Part shown: one piece after another, positions 1 through 11,640 of the stretch | Numbering within the stretch: position 1 is the first letter of the stretch | How the letters are laid out: every line of letters begins with the position of its first letter | From: Sanderia malayensis | Lineage: Eukaryota; Cnidaria; Scyphozoa; Semaeostomeae; Pelagiidae | NCBI GenBank assembly: GCA_013076295.1 | Contig: RQOL01000466.1 | Coordinates: 3,196,812 to 3,260,811 of the forward strand | DNA length: 64,000 nt | Direction: 5' to 3' | Program-made: the position numbers and the translations under genes | The notes under the pieces: model-generated | Told to the model about the DNA's origin: nothing | Database searches by the model: none | What the model saw: only the letters and a program-made list of their open reading frames with translations

Positions 1-683
1 CTACTTACAATGTTATGCTGGAATAAACCAAAAAGCCATGCGAATATGAAATTCATCAACGCAAATGAACTTATTGTAGATGTTTAGGCTTAGTTTGAAG
101 TCGCAGCAAGTAAAAATATCCACATGATGTGTCTTTGTTGTATGTAAACTAAATCACAAAGACATTGTGACATTGTGAGCAAACAATAAATTCCAAAATT
201 CTTTACTTGCATAAACCTAAAGCCATAGTAATGAGAATAGTGTTAAAAAGAAAGTCTGCTTTTATTTACACATTGGGTGGCAGAGGTTTAAGATAATACA
301 CTGAAAAACCTGACATTGTTCTATCATAATTGATAAAATAAATTTGAATAATAAGAATAACAATGCAGCAATAATAATAATAATAATAATAATGTACAAG
401 CAAACTGCCTTTGTGGTGCAATGTAGGATTTTCAAATGAACAGGAGATAATAAATGCCTGTGCAGGGGCATTTCTTTGTTCACAAGTGACAGGTTTGAAT
501 CCTTTTACAATTACTTGCTTATTATTTGATTATTAATAAGTATTTCTAACAATAAAAAGACCATATAATCTTTATTTACAACGTTCATCATACAACTACA
601 TAAAGTAAGTGTTTCTTAATTCTGATCTGAATGATATTCTGAATACAAAACCGAAACAAAGAAAATGAAATGTCAATCTTTTA
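1..683. other. AT-rich non-coding stretch with AAT microsatellite
   Basis: No gene is visible. An (AAT)n microsatellite lies at about 368-393, and it encodes the poly-isoleucine run of a spurious minus-strand reading frame. The stretch is downstream (3') of the minus-strand DNA-binding gene that ends at 684, so part of it may be that gene's 3' untranslated region. Confidence 0.5.
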
Positions 684-1592
684 TCATTCTGACTGTTGGA
701 CGTGTAAATATGAAGAATCTTTTTGTTCATCCTCATTTACCTGGTCTGTTAAAGCATCAATGACCATTGTTGGTGGCACAAATTGTTCAATACTTTCATT
801 ATCAATATTAAATTGTACAATATTTTCAACAGTTATCAAATTGTGTCTTTTCAGAAATCTTTCAACCCATGGTTTATAAGCTGTGAATTTATTGCCTGGT
901 GGTAAAGCAGTAATACTCATTTCAGTTGCTCTTTCTTGCAATTCATTTATTGTTATTTGTTTACCATCTTTTAACACCATTAAGACCCATTCATAAAGTA
1001 TTGGTTCTAAACTATCTTTCACCAATGGCTTTCGTCCTGCACCTCTGAGTCTTTTTCTATCTTTTGGTGATGATAATAAAATTTCTTTATTCTTCCTCCA
1101 CTCTCTTATCCTTTTATCGTGAACATTAAATTGTTTAGCTGCAGCTCTGTTGGTTGTCATTTCAGCATATTCAACAGCTTTCAATTTAAATTCTGCATTA
1201 TATGAACATTTCCTTTTGATGTCTGAGCTTGTTACATCTTCTGGTTGTTTGGTGGACACAGGTTTCAAAGTAGAAATGAAAAATATCTCACTCTCGTCTG
1301 CCTTTGCTGGGTTGTAATTTATTCCATATTTTTCATGGTATGCTTGTTTTAATAGATCACCTCTTGTTTTCCATTCATCAACATCCTTATAACCTATATC
1401 AAATGCTTTTGCTATATGTTCATAATTATAGGTTTGAGCTAGTTGAGATATAAAAAATTTAAAATCAATTGTATGCACTTTGTTAGCAGGAATACCTTGT
1501 CCCTTTTCACAACTTAGGCCAATGTTATTGGAATCGCTTGATGCAGTTGGTATTCCATTTGAATTGGCTGGTTCGATTTCAGTCTCATCCAT
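684..1592 (-). CDS. Intronless pogo/Tc5-like DNA-binding protein (BrkDBD plus CENP-B-type HTH)
   Basis: An uninterrupted 302-residue frame with an ATG start. Around residues 125-180 is a helix-turn-helix block (SYNAEFKLKAVEYAE..., AAAKQFNVHDKRIREWRK) of the Brinker/pogo N-terminal DNA-binding type. A basic GRKP linker follows, then a second block at about 190-255 (ILYEWVLMVLKDGKQITINE..., KPWVERFLKRHNL) typical of the CENP-B/Tc5 second HTH. The acidic C-terminal tail carries no DDE catalytic domain. An N-terminal segment (about 40-90) could be a further HTH. In the family, this pair binds terminal repeats of pogo-type transposons or, when domesticated, host DNA. The lack of introns suggests a transposase-derived gene, and the clean frame suggests it is young or under selection. 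It is head to head with SAXO. Its target is unknown. Confidence 0.75.
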   Translation of the reverse strand: MDETEIEPANSNGIPTASSDSNNIGLSCEKGQGIPANKVHTIDFKFFISQLAQTYNYEHIAKAFDIGYKDVDEWKTRGDLLKQAYHEKYGINYNPAKADESEIFFISTLKPVSTKQPEDVTSSDIKRKCSYNAEFKLKAVEYAEMTTNRAAAKQFNVHDKRIREWRKNKEILLSSPKDRKRLRGAGRKPLVKDSLEPILYEWVLMVLKDGKQITINELQERATEMSITALPPGNKFTAYKPWVERFLKRHNLITVENIVQFNIDNESIEQFVPPTMVIDALTDQVNEDEQKDSSYLHVQQSE

Positions 1593-2377
1593 CGGTGCTC
1601 TTTATGTTTTCCTCTTGCCTTTATTATAATAAGTTGGCCAAAACTAATAACACTATATCTGATATTATTATCATAAAGTTGAGACAAACGATCTTAACGT
1701 ATTCTGATCATAACAAAACCGGGGAGAGAGGAAGGCCAGGCAGAGCAGGGAGCGTTGTTGCGCGCTGCGCCGAAAGCGATGCGATTGACATGGGGGTCTG
1801 GGTATGGTAATTTTATCACGTGAGAATTTTAAAAGGAATGACCCCCAAGGCCCAAATTGTTGGCTGGGCTGGGCTGTTGCAGAATGGCTTTTTACGAAAT
1901 AAACATTATATATATTTACATCACAGCATAATAACGATTATGGGTTAAGCAATGTTGACGCAACCTTTACAATTTAAGTTCAACAGTATTATGTAATGCT
2001 GAAACATTATTTAAACAAGTTTTGAATTTTAAAAATCACTGACTTTGTTTTTCCTTTGTCACGACTTTCCATAGTAACCATGAAACCATGACTGCCAAAC
2101 TAATATATACAACAAATTTGACTTGGCTGCTATTTTTTTGATCAGTTGAAACGATACGATCACTAAAAGGGGAGGAGGTGAGCGCAAATTCTTCTTTAGA
2201 TATAGTAGGTATTATGCTGCCTATTGCATATTACATAAGGAGATGAATGAAAACAAATCAACGCCAAAATTTGTCAAGTCAGATTTACAGCAAGCTGCTG
2301 TGCTGTGGCTAGGCCATGATGAAGGTCCCGTATTAATTGTAATCTTTCTTGTTTTTAGATAACAAACGAGTAGGAAT

Positions 2378-5300
2378 ATGGAGCTTAATGAAAAAACTAA
2401 CGATTTGCTAAAGAAGAAGGGTCTTCGTTGCATCTGTGAGCTGTGTGACTGTGGGTAGGTTGTTTAGTACGTTAATAAACTTCTCTTTTTATCCCTTGGG
2501 CCTGAGGAGCAACATTTAGAATCAGATTCGTATTCGATTGCTGCATCACAGGGTTGCCAGATTTGAAATTTCAAAATATGCCAATCCATGTAAAAATTAT
2601 GCCAAATTAGGCTAAAATATGCCAAATTCAAAAAATCCTCCGCAGGGGCATTGTGTAGCTGCGGAGAAGATCATGAAAGGATAAATTTTGCTATTCTCTT
2701 TTTTATCTCTGGCATAAAGCATATATAATTTTAGCAATTACACTCTTTTCGTTTTATAAGAATACTTAATTTTTTGCTGAGCCTCAATATTCTTAATTTT
2801 TTTCTATTTTGAGCCTCTGGATATTCTTAAATTATTCTTAGCGCGACAGAAAATACGGATATGGCAATACATTGCTATTATTATCATAAATGCCAAATGC
2901 ACAACTATTACAATGGCTAACAGAATCAGTCCTTATTTCCTGTAGCACAGACTTTAATCGAAATTTAGACGAATGTATTTAAAACCATTGCCTGTGAAAA
3001 GGACACCAAGTCAAAAATAAAAAGCGCCTCCTAAAAATAATAGTTTAACAAGATCGTGAGCCTGACAATATTCTTAAAATTTCCTTAAATTTCACGAATT
3101 TTGAGCCTCGTTATTCTTATAAAGTATATTCTTATAAAAAAAGAGTGTAACATACAAACAGAATTGCATATTGTTGCCTCAGCATCAGGGTGATCACGAC
3201 TCAGAATGACAAATCCAAAACGGATTTCGAGCACTGATGTAATATGCGTGTTGTTAATCTAGAGAGACAAGTGTAAACTGTGCTTTGTTTTATATCTTGT
3301 GTGATTTTGAAGCGCTGCTGAAGGATTTTTATGTCAAGCGTGTGGTTATAAGAAGGAAAAATGTGTTTTTGAAAATTGACCCGAAATGTGCCAAAAATAT
3401 GCCAAATTTAGGAAATATGCCAAACAGAAATTTTATATGCAAAGCAACTTCAAAATATGCCAAATACGCCGAATTTGGCATATAATATGCCAATATGGCA
3501 ACCCTGCTGCATCACATTCAGAATCAGATTCACATCTTAAGTCATCGTCCGCAGCCTCTTATTGGCAACCTTTATTCTGCTACCAGAAGTAACGAGCCAT
3601 CTGTGTGCGCATCGCATACACACATTACGTAATGAATGCTCCAATGCAATGTTTAGCGTTTAGGAATTTGGTTTTGCGCAGGTCTGCCCACCTTTGGGTA
3701 TTGATGCGTCATGTCTTCACAACTTCTAGAGACTGGAACTCATATAAATGTGTGATTGGATAACCTAGTGGGGTCGAGCCCCACCCAGTCCCCACCCTGG
3801 TCGGCATGTTGTGGTGGCAGCTCAGCACGGCGGCGTTGGTAGTGAGAGTCCAACTCTCAGGCAAAAAAACGTTCAATGGATTTCAGTGGCTCTGCCTCCG
3901 CCATTGAAGCCAAGCTCAACTCGGCATTTTAACTCGTTTTGAAATTACAACACAATTCCGTTCATGACCTCTTCTTTTTCGTAATTTCTCACGAGTTCAG
4001 CAAACACAGCAAATTTTTATTCATTTTAAATAGAATTAAGAATATCACGGCTGGGGCTGTTACTTATGTCTTTGTGCTGATGATCTTGATTGACCTTTTA
4101 ATTGTGCTATTGACATCCATAACTCTGCTATCATGCAACTAACTTTCATTTGTCAGGAAGCATCATAAACACAGAGGCTGCAAAAAGATTTTGCCAATTG
4201 TCAATGCAACTTCAAAGTTTTCCGATAGAAAAACTGATTATCAAGAATCTTACAAGAATAAAGGCAGTTTACAAATGACGCAATCAGTTAAACCGTTGCC
4301 GATTGCTTTGAATCCTGATCCACCAATTATGGATTTCAGAACAACAAACAGACTACATTTCAAGAAAGAGAATGTTGTAGAAAGAACAAAACCTTGCAAG
4401 GTATTATATTTCAAATGTTACCAGTGTCCTGACATTTTCTTTCACAATTAATCGCCTTGTATTGGTTACAATGTTTCTTATAGCTCACAAGTGAATATGA
4501 AGGTCTGACTGGACCTTTTAATGGCAGTTCAGTATATAAAGTTGATTTTCCTGGTCATAATCCATCTCCTATCAAAATCGAGAGACCAAAGACACAGAAA
4601 GTAGAAAGAGAGGTGAAGTTAGATGATCGAACAATGTACATGAATGCATTTCAACCTAAAGAGAAAGGTAAACCAGACGCTTTTCAAGAGCTTCCAAGTT
4701 TTGCTTATTCTATTTTGTACCCTGATCGCAATAACCCTATTGATAAGATTTCATTCAAGAATGAAATCCATGCTGGTAAATTTGTTGCTAGACCAGATGC
4801 ACTTGCTCCAAAGGGGGGTGCCATTAAAATTGGCATTGAAGGATCTTATGATCATATGACAACGCACAATGACACCTTTAAACAATATACTAATTTCAAG
4901 AAAGAGCAGCCATTGAAGAAAGATGTGGAATGGAAGCCAAGACCCAAATTTAGTTCAAAAACTCGAGCACAAGAGGATTTTCAAGGATTTGGGGTAAAAA
5001 TGCCTGAAAGACGAAAACCCATCACTCCGCCGCCAGAAACAATTGATCTTCGCGTAGATAAAAATCGTTATCTTGAAACTACCAAAGAAAACGAATTAAA
5101 AATAACATGGGAGAAGAATAAACTATACAGGCCACCATTACAAAAAGCAGTTGAAAGGTACACACCACCAAAGGATAAATTTGAAGGCCTGTCTGTAATG
5201 CAAGCTGATTTTCAAAAGCACCAGCCTGTCAAGCCAACCATTATGAAACCAATTCCACTTCATAAACAAGTTGATGGTGGAAAATTTTCAAGTGCTACTT

Positions 5301-5659
5301 CGTATGGCTCACAATTTCCAGATTATGGTAAAATACAAATATCTCGTCACGGGGATAGGTACGAAAAACAGTATTATGTAAAGCCAATAAATAAGTTCAA
5401 TGAAGGTGATACAGTGATGCGTTGTGATTTTAAAAGCCATGGAAATGTCAAGAGAGTATCTCCTATTATTCCTGAAAATAATAGGCATGCAAAAGGGGAA
5501 CAGTTTTATGGAGAAACAAGCTACAACAGAGAATTCCAGCCAAAGAAAATTGAACCATGCTCCTTAACAAAGGTTCTATTTGAACTAGAGGCCAAGAAGC
5601 TTGAAGATGACGTCATCAAGCATGAGCCGAGGCCTTCAAAGCTTGCTGCATCATTTTGA
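2378..5659 (+). CDS. SAXO: Stabilizer of axonemal microtubules (SAXO family), 3 exons, 498 aa
   Basis: Exons 2378-2454, 4157-4400 and 4484-5659 join in frame with GT-AG introns. The N-terminus has the family's cysteine signature, CICELCDCGKHH at residues 18-29. The long last exon holds spaced Mn-type modules such as FEGLSVMQADFQKH, FSSATSYGSQFPDY, FNEGDTVMRCDFKSH and FYGETSYNREFQ, each an aromatic/acidic core 25-35 residues from the next. In SAXO1/2 these modules bind and stabilise microtubules in cilia and flagella, and the N-terminal Cys region helps target centrioles and basal bodies. The length is close to human SAXO1 (about 470 aa). The ATG at 2378 was chosen because it lies just ahead of the Cys motif in the only frame that splices correctly. 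Intron 1 carries a hAT insertion. I cannot say which SAXO paralogue it is. Confidence 0.88.
2549..3506. mobile_element. Non-autonomous hAT element in SAXO intron 1
   Basis: Terminal inverted repeats begin CAGGGTTGCCA and end TGGCAACCCTG. Both sides are flanked by the same 8-bp target duplication CTGCATCA (2541-2548 and 3507-3514). TIRs starting with CAG and an 8-bp duplication are the hAT signature. Subterminal regions repeat the word ATGCCAAA many times in both orientations, as expected for transposase-binding arrays. No transposase reading frame is present, so it must have been mobilised in trans. Confidence 0.88.
2738..3151. mobile_element. MITE nested inside the hAT element
   Basis: An inner inverted repeat starts near 2739 (TTACACTCTTTT, then TTATAAGAATA and GAGCCTC words) and is mirrored near 3090-3151 (GAGCCTCG, TATTCTTATAAA, AAAGAGTGTAA). 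It has no coding capacity. A related degraded fragment with the same ATACACTTTTTTTTATAAAA / GAGGCTC pattern is seen at about 46227-46340. The exact ends and target duplication are unclear. Confidence 0.6.
3770..3930. repeat. GC-rich patch with a tRNA-T-arm-like motif
   Basis: A short GC-rich island in SAXO intron 1 contains GTGGGGTCGAGCCCCACC, which folds as a T-arm-like stem-loop and resembles a pol III box B. Similar wording (AGTGGGATCGACCC) recurs at about 6914-6930. It may be a fragment of a tRNA-derived SINE. No full cloverleaf is visible. Confidence 0.3.
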
Positions 5660-6400
5660 AAGGGGCCTAAGAGATGCTCAAACGTTTTTAATATTTACCT
5701 TTTTAACCAGTTACAGTTGCTTATTTTATATTCGTAGATCTTATAATCGGAGTTCAGTGGTTTGCAGAGTGTTGCTTTTATTATTTTTGTTAAGCATCGC
5801 ATTTCAATCTGAGATTCGCTCAGACTCTTCCTACCAATTTTTTTATTGAACTTTTTATTTTCAAATTGGATCTTATTCTGAGCTCCAGTCTTTGGTTTTT
5901 CAAAGGACCTTGAGAGTTGAGGAATGCAGTTTCCATAATTAATTGGAAAAACAGTTGCTAGATTATTGAACGCGCTTTAAAGGTATCTGGTTATTTCAAC
6001 TTGAATGAACAGCTTCATTTAAAGTCACTCTTCTCTTAAGTCACTCTCCTTAGAAAAATATTCAAGGCGAATTTCTAGTCAAATGCTTTCCATTGTTCCT
6101 TTTTAGTTTTCGTTTCTTGCTGGCTTGTCACATTATGATGCCCTTGTTCATTTGTCGATTCAATTAGTTATTAATTGCACACAATGGACGTCCGGAACTT
6201 AATTCTTAAATTACGATGAAAGGATAAAAACAAAGGGACATTTCATGGTAAATAAACTGAACTGTCAAGCTTAGTTTGGCGGTAAGAATAAAAATCAAAG
6301 AAATTAAAGACTTAACTTGTTATTACGCAGCTACGGTAGTTGTCTGTCTTCGTCATAGGAAGCACAGGTTGTGTTATCTATGGTAAAGTATATTGTATAG
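5660..6400. other. SAXO 3' flank and first copy of the gap-flanking duplication
   Basis: There is no gene here. Positions 5975-6400 are repeated exactly at 7075-7500 with a constant offset of 1100 bases, and the first copy ends precisely where the run of Ns begins. The proximal part may be SAXO 3' untranslated sequence. Confidence 0.6.
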
Positions 6401-6500
6401 NNNNNNNNNNNNNNNNNNNNNNNNNNNNNNNNNNNNNNNNNNNNNNNNNNNNNNNNNNNNNNNNNNNNNNNNNNNNNNNNNNNNNNNNNNNNNNNNNNNN
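6401..6500. other. Assembly gap (100 N)
   Basis: Exactly 100 Ns, the conventional size for a gap of unknown length. It directly abuts the end of the first copy of a 426-bp duplicated block. Confidence 0.98.
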
Positions 6501-8230
6501 AAACATGATAGTTCAGATCCAGTTAATTGCCCAGAAAGTTCTCTGTCAGCATTTCTTTTCTCGCTCACATTTCTTTCATAGCTTTCAGCGAAAGAGTTCT
6601 CAGCCAAATAGGGTCAAATGCATCAGGTTCTCCTTCATCGGTATCACTATCATCGGTCTACACAATCTATCCTATCCCTTCGCCATCTTCGCATCCTCGG
6701 CACTGCAATCCCTACTGTCATGAACTACTATCCGACTAAGAATGTTTAATTTATGGAAACTTCTATTCAATTCTGATCACCAAAATTGCACAAATACCCA
6801 CGAATACAGAATACACATAACGAGACAAGACAAAGCGCAAACAACATTATCTATTATACTCAATGTAGGCCTACGCCCGCCGCCACTGACTACAGGGTTC
6901 CCACTATGATGTCATAGTGGGATCGACCCAGTCCTAAAAGTGAGACACGAAAGTGTGAACGCAATCTCTCGTAACTCAACAATTACTCATCAGATCAAAA
7001 AAATATAAACGGTATCAGAATCAGCGCATTCGATTCTATACTTTTAGCTAATAAAAAAAAAAGCCGTAGGGGCACTTTAAAGGTATCTGGTTATTTCAAC
7101 TTGAATGAACAGCTTCATTTAAAGTCACTCTTCTCTTAAGTCACTCTCCTTAGAAAAATATTCAAGGCGAATTTCTAGTCAAATGCTTTCCATTGTTCCT
7201 TTTTAGTTTTCGTTTCTTGCTGGCTTGTCACATTATGATGCCCTTGTTCATTTGTCGATTCAATTAGTTATTAATTGCACACAATGGACGTCCGGAACTT
7301 AATTCTTAAATTACGATGAAAGGATAAAAACAAAGGGACATTTCATGGTAAATAAACTGAACTGTCAAGCTTAGTTTGGCGGTAAGAATAAAAATCAAAG
7401 AAATTAAAGACTTAACTTGTTATTACGCAGCTACGGTAGTTGTCTGTCTTCGTCATAGGAAGCACAGGTTGTGTTATCTATGGTAAAGTATATTGTATAG
7501 TGTTTGTTTTTTTATGAATGCTGGGTCACCCATTTGTCTAGCACTTGAAAACACTTTCCGGGCTTGTCGTTGTTGAGTTCACCAATAGTTAAATATATAA
7601 ACTTAATTATGAAACAACTACATAACTGCCAACCCTTCTTTTGTCTTATAGGTCTGTTTCTGTTAGACGCATGAGTTCTGGATTCATGAAATATACTCTT
7701 ATGTTTCCTTTCCAAAATTGTTTTTTAACTTCAACAACCACTGTCGTATGTCTTGTGGTATCTTAAATGTTGAACAGACGACCATAATGCATATTATTTT
7801 TGATTTTCGGTTGACGTAAGCTCTCATTAAGTGAACACATGTTATATTCTGTTCAGTCTGATCTCAGTGAATACGGTGTGAAGCTTAAAATCCTTCTTCA
7901 GATGGACACAACTATGTTGCCTTATCTTTCATTCAAATCGAAGTCAATTCTTTATCTTCCTCGACCAATCGGATATCAGGCTGACGATACAAATCATGAG
8001 GCAATTGAAACTGTCATTCATTGATAACTCTATTAAATTCTATTATTTAAGTTATGAATAAGTAAACTGATTGAAGTTTGTACTGCTGCCAACACCAAAT
8101 TGATTTAATCTATAGTTAATAATAGTAATAATAAGGATACTTTTATTGTCATTATCCACAGGGATTTTTAACAATGCATCATGCTTACTGTCATTAAAGA
8201 GAAATATTCTATCAGTATTTATAAGTTTAC
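6501..8230. other. Intergenic stretch with second copy of the duplicated block
   Basis: No gene is recognised. A perfect 10-bp-arm palindrome (CCCACTATGA TG TCATAGTGGG) lies at about 6899-6920. Positions 7075-7500 are the second copy of the 426-bp block. The remainder is AT-rich. Confidence 0.5.
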
Positions 8231-8871
8231 TTATATTTTCATTGTTTTGAGAAGTGAATCGCAGATGGCTGATGAGTGTTTTTCAATATCTGTATTTTGT
8301 TGATCTTCATTTTCCTGGTTGTTGAAATCATCATCATCATTAGCATCATCTTTTAAATCAAACACATCTCGTCTTGAAATCCAGTGCTTGAAGTCTTGTT
8401 TTAAGGGAAAACCTTTTTCATACAATCTTCGTTTGTTGGATATTATTTGTCTTCCAATTCTGAACCAGCACATTGGAGAAGAACAACCGCGTTTGTTTAA
8501 TCTTTTATACAAATCTTGTGCAAAACATCTCTTCATTTGGTTTAAAATTCTTTTAAATTGATTCTTCATCCTTATTGTCCCATGCCTTTGAAGGTTTTCT
8601 TGTTTCTTGCCTCTAAACCAGCACATTGGGGAATTACATTTCACGTCAACTGCTGGATTGGTTGTTCTTCTTGGTTGTTTTTTATTGTTTGAGCTCAGTT
8701 GAAATATTTTTGATGGCTCCTTCATGTTTCGCTTCCCAACTCTGAACCAACACATTGGCGAAGAGCAACCTTTCTTTTCCATTTTCATGATTTCATTAAC
8801 TTCTGCTTGTGAATGGCGTTCATCAAAATTAAGTTGACCATCATTTAACTTGCAGTAAAACGAATCACAAC
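8231..8871 (-). CDS. Neuropeptide precursor, last exon, with three CxSPMCWFR-amide peptides
   Basis: This is the C-terminal exon of a secreted peptide precursor. Reading runs from an acceptor (CTTCTAAG) just above 8871 to a stop at 8231. Three near-identical peptides are bounded by basic cleavage sites and followed by glycine for amidation: GCSSPMCWFRV-GKR, CNSPMCWFR-GKK and GCSSPMCWFRI-GR. The first and third follow KK or KR; the second follows a single K. Each has two cysteines four residues apart, predicting a small disulphide ring with an amidated WFR(V/I) tail. Just after the acceptor is a diverged C-x4-C segment, CDSFYCKLNDG. The spacers are basic, and an acidic D/N-rich tail closes the protein. 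The signal-peptide exon must lie further right on the minus strand; I found no convincing one (a weak phase-compatible candidate is 10341-10389). I do not recognise the peptide family. An ATG at 8788 exists but is internal in this model. Confidence 0.72.
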
Positions 8872-11100
8872 CTTAGAAGAGTAACAATATTTTTATTCAA
8901 ACACGGTCGATGGAATCTGTACTAGTGGTTTCTAATATTTCATCATAAATTTCACTTGTGTTTGACGAAATGGAGTTTTTTTTAGTGCGGAATTGCTTTC
9001 ACAGTTAGATAAAGTTGAACAAAATGAATTAATCAACTGACCATTCGATCATTCATTCAATTGTTCAACATATAGGGCACATACAGTTTTTTTGCCAGCG
9101 AGGGACAGGGAACAACATGTTTTTAACGTGAATAGCACATGTCGGTCTTTTCATATACAAGTTGTTTCTAGTGTGCTTCTTTTAAATCCTTATAGATTAT
9201 GCCTTTTACTAGCAATTTCATTGGACATTTATATTAAGCTAGTGAAATGAGGTGCAAATCCGCCTTCTAAAAGAAGCGTTTATGAATATTTTCGATGTTC
9301 TTTTCCCCGACTGTTGGCAAATTTACTGATAATCAGGATAGTGAATAGAATATTTGATGGCAATGGCGCCGTTACTATTTTCTAATACCTTTATTTTGTA
9401 GTTTGGCTGTGAATACACTGACAATTCCACAAATAGTAATAAAGTGAAATGTTGTTCTTGCTAGCTTCATAGCTTGACTGCAAGAAATGTTTAATATTAT
9501 TTAAATTTACGGGGCACATAATGATAACTTGGTGAAATGAATTGCAATAAATACAAATTTGAGTTTATGTAGCCATGCTTTCATTACAACACGATTACTT
9601 ATAATGTTGTGAAGAAATCAAATTATCTTGGTTAAAAACTATCATGTAAACCTGTAGATGCATGACTTTGTTCAAAAGACGCCTAACATGTCAGTTATTG
9701 ATTATGTTAAGCAAAGGAAGGAGTAATGTACTTTATGTTTCATACAGTAGCGAAGTCTTGAAGGAGAAAATAAATAGAATATCACAACACAAAACATGGC
9801 ATTGCATGTGAAAATAAAGAATTTTCGAAAGGCACCGCAATGAATTGTAAGTCGTTAAAACTAATCAAACATGATTATATTGCTGAATTTTTCTGTGTGA
9901 AATTCTCATTGGATATGTTCTGTTCAGTATTGCTTTCTATTCTAAAGAGAATTTTTGTGAATAATTACGCCACATCACCCATTTGTTTTCAGAGTAAAAA
10001 CTCGATTTTAATCATCAAAGAATTGGCAATTGACTTTCTTATCGGAATCCAATTGACTTGCAGGAAAAATAATTATCAAAAGGAAAGATCTATGCAATTT
10101 TTACCTTGAGGCGTGCTTGAGTAATGACAAAAGTTTTTTCGTCTTGAAAGTGCTTGCTTCTTATTCACCGTTTGAGTTCATGTAAAGGCTAAATTATGAC
10201 TCGTTTTAAAGTTGAATTCTTATTAAATTTTCATGAATTTACCTTTAATGATAAATAATCGCGTCATTATAAATGATTGCCAAAGTTGTCATGCTTTTAG
10301 TTTATTAGATTTAGAAAAGCATCAATTTGAAAATTATTACCAGAAGAAAAATATGAATGAGTTGAAACGAAAAATATTTTTACTGCCATTGTGCTATTAT
10401 CAATGAAAATGTAGTATATAATCTGCTTTAGAATTTCACATTGCTGTTTCTGCGAGTTTAATCTGAATGATTGTCAGCAATCAAATCATTAAGGTGATGC
10501 TATTTATTAAGGTGTTCATTCATAAGTTTAATTAATATGCTCAAAGTCAATATATCAAAAATGAATTTCATTCAAAGCAGACAGCACATAATGATTAAGT
10601 TAACCAGGGAATTTGTTTTGCTGCACTTTTTCACTTTAATGCTTTATCACCTTGTTTATTGTTTTAATTTTGCTCTCATATCTTCGTGACATAAACATCT
10701 TACTTTCATTGAGGCAATTGAAAATAGGTTTCCTGCCGCACGACAATTGAAATCTTTAAATTACGATTATCAGGTATGCTTTGTCTCCTTCTCTCGAACA
10801 GAAGTATAAAATGAGTTGGAGAGAGAAGCAGACATGATTTTAGTAATCTAAGCTTCTAAATGTTTGTTGAAGAAGATAATTGTTACAAATATTATAATAA
10901 AAGTAGAAGATAGCATGGTGAAATCTTCAATTGACCTGGTTTGAATTCTACCGATTACTCTCTACCTTCTGCAAAAAGATTCTGCTCTGGTTTAAATTGA
11001 AGCTCTTTCACCATGTCAAATTGAATAATAGAAGAGATGATTTGTCGATGAACATAAAAAAAAGAAATAAAAAAATACAAACCAGCTTTATATTTTAAAG
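8872..11100. other. AT-rich intergenic stretch
   Basis: No conserved coding segment is visible on either strand. The signal-peptide exon and promoter of the neuropeptide gene are expected here or beyond but could not be identified with confidence. Confidence 0.45.
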
Positions 11101-11209
11101 TAAGATGAAATTTTTCCAAACTGTGGATATTTCTTCTTTTAAGAATTTTATGATCGAGTCATTCTATTTAAAAACTTCGTTACCAGACTCTTTCTTCCCT
11201 TATGCAGCT

Positions 11210-11640
11210 GAAACGGGACAATTTGAGAGGATTAAAGGAAACAGAGCTTTGCAATTTCACAAGATCAATCCATGTGCTCAAATACGATGATGGACAGCAT
11301 GTTCGCCATTCCATTCAGCGACTTCTTCGCACCATTTATTTGATTTTATATCGTGGTAAGACCCGTAAGACCCAATTCGATAACAGAGTAGATTCGAGCA
11401 AATTAACTTCAACTTTTTTATGTCATCTTCATTAATTTTAAAGAAGTATATTGGACAGAGTTGAAAATATGTGGGTTAAAAAATGGTAATGAGGCTTGGG
11501 GCAGATGGTCGTAAAGTCTTTTTGAGGAGAAGACTTGAAGCTGTTGGGATGCTCATGGCTTTAAACCAACACCTTTCTGTGTATCCAATGTAATTAGCTC
11601 ACTTTCCAATAATATTCTGTCATGTTTGTCTCTCTTTCGC
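11210..11640 (+). other. Possible unassigned exon(s) upstream of SEC22
   Basis: A segment at about 11210-11355 is bounded by a good acceptor (CTTATGCAG) and donor (GTAAGA). It encodes a hydrophilic stretch containing RDNLRGLKETELCNFTRS and HSIQRLLRTIYLILYR. A second short frame at 11484-11594 reads MRLGADGRKVFLRRRLEAVG and continues for 14 residues. Neither matches a family I know. They may be 5' untranslated exons of SEC22, exons of an unseen gene, or chance. Confidence 0.2.

Noticed and set aside
262..483. 73-residue minus-strand ORF with poly-Ile
   Set aside because: The run comes from an AAT microsatellite; there is no other support.
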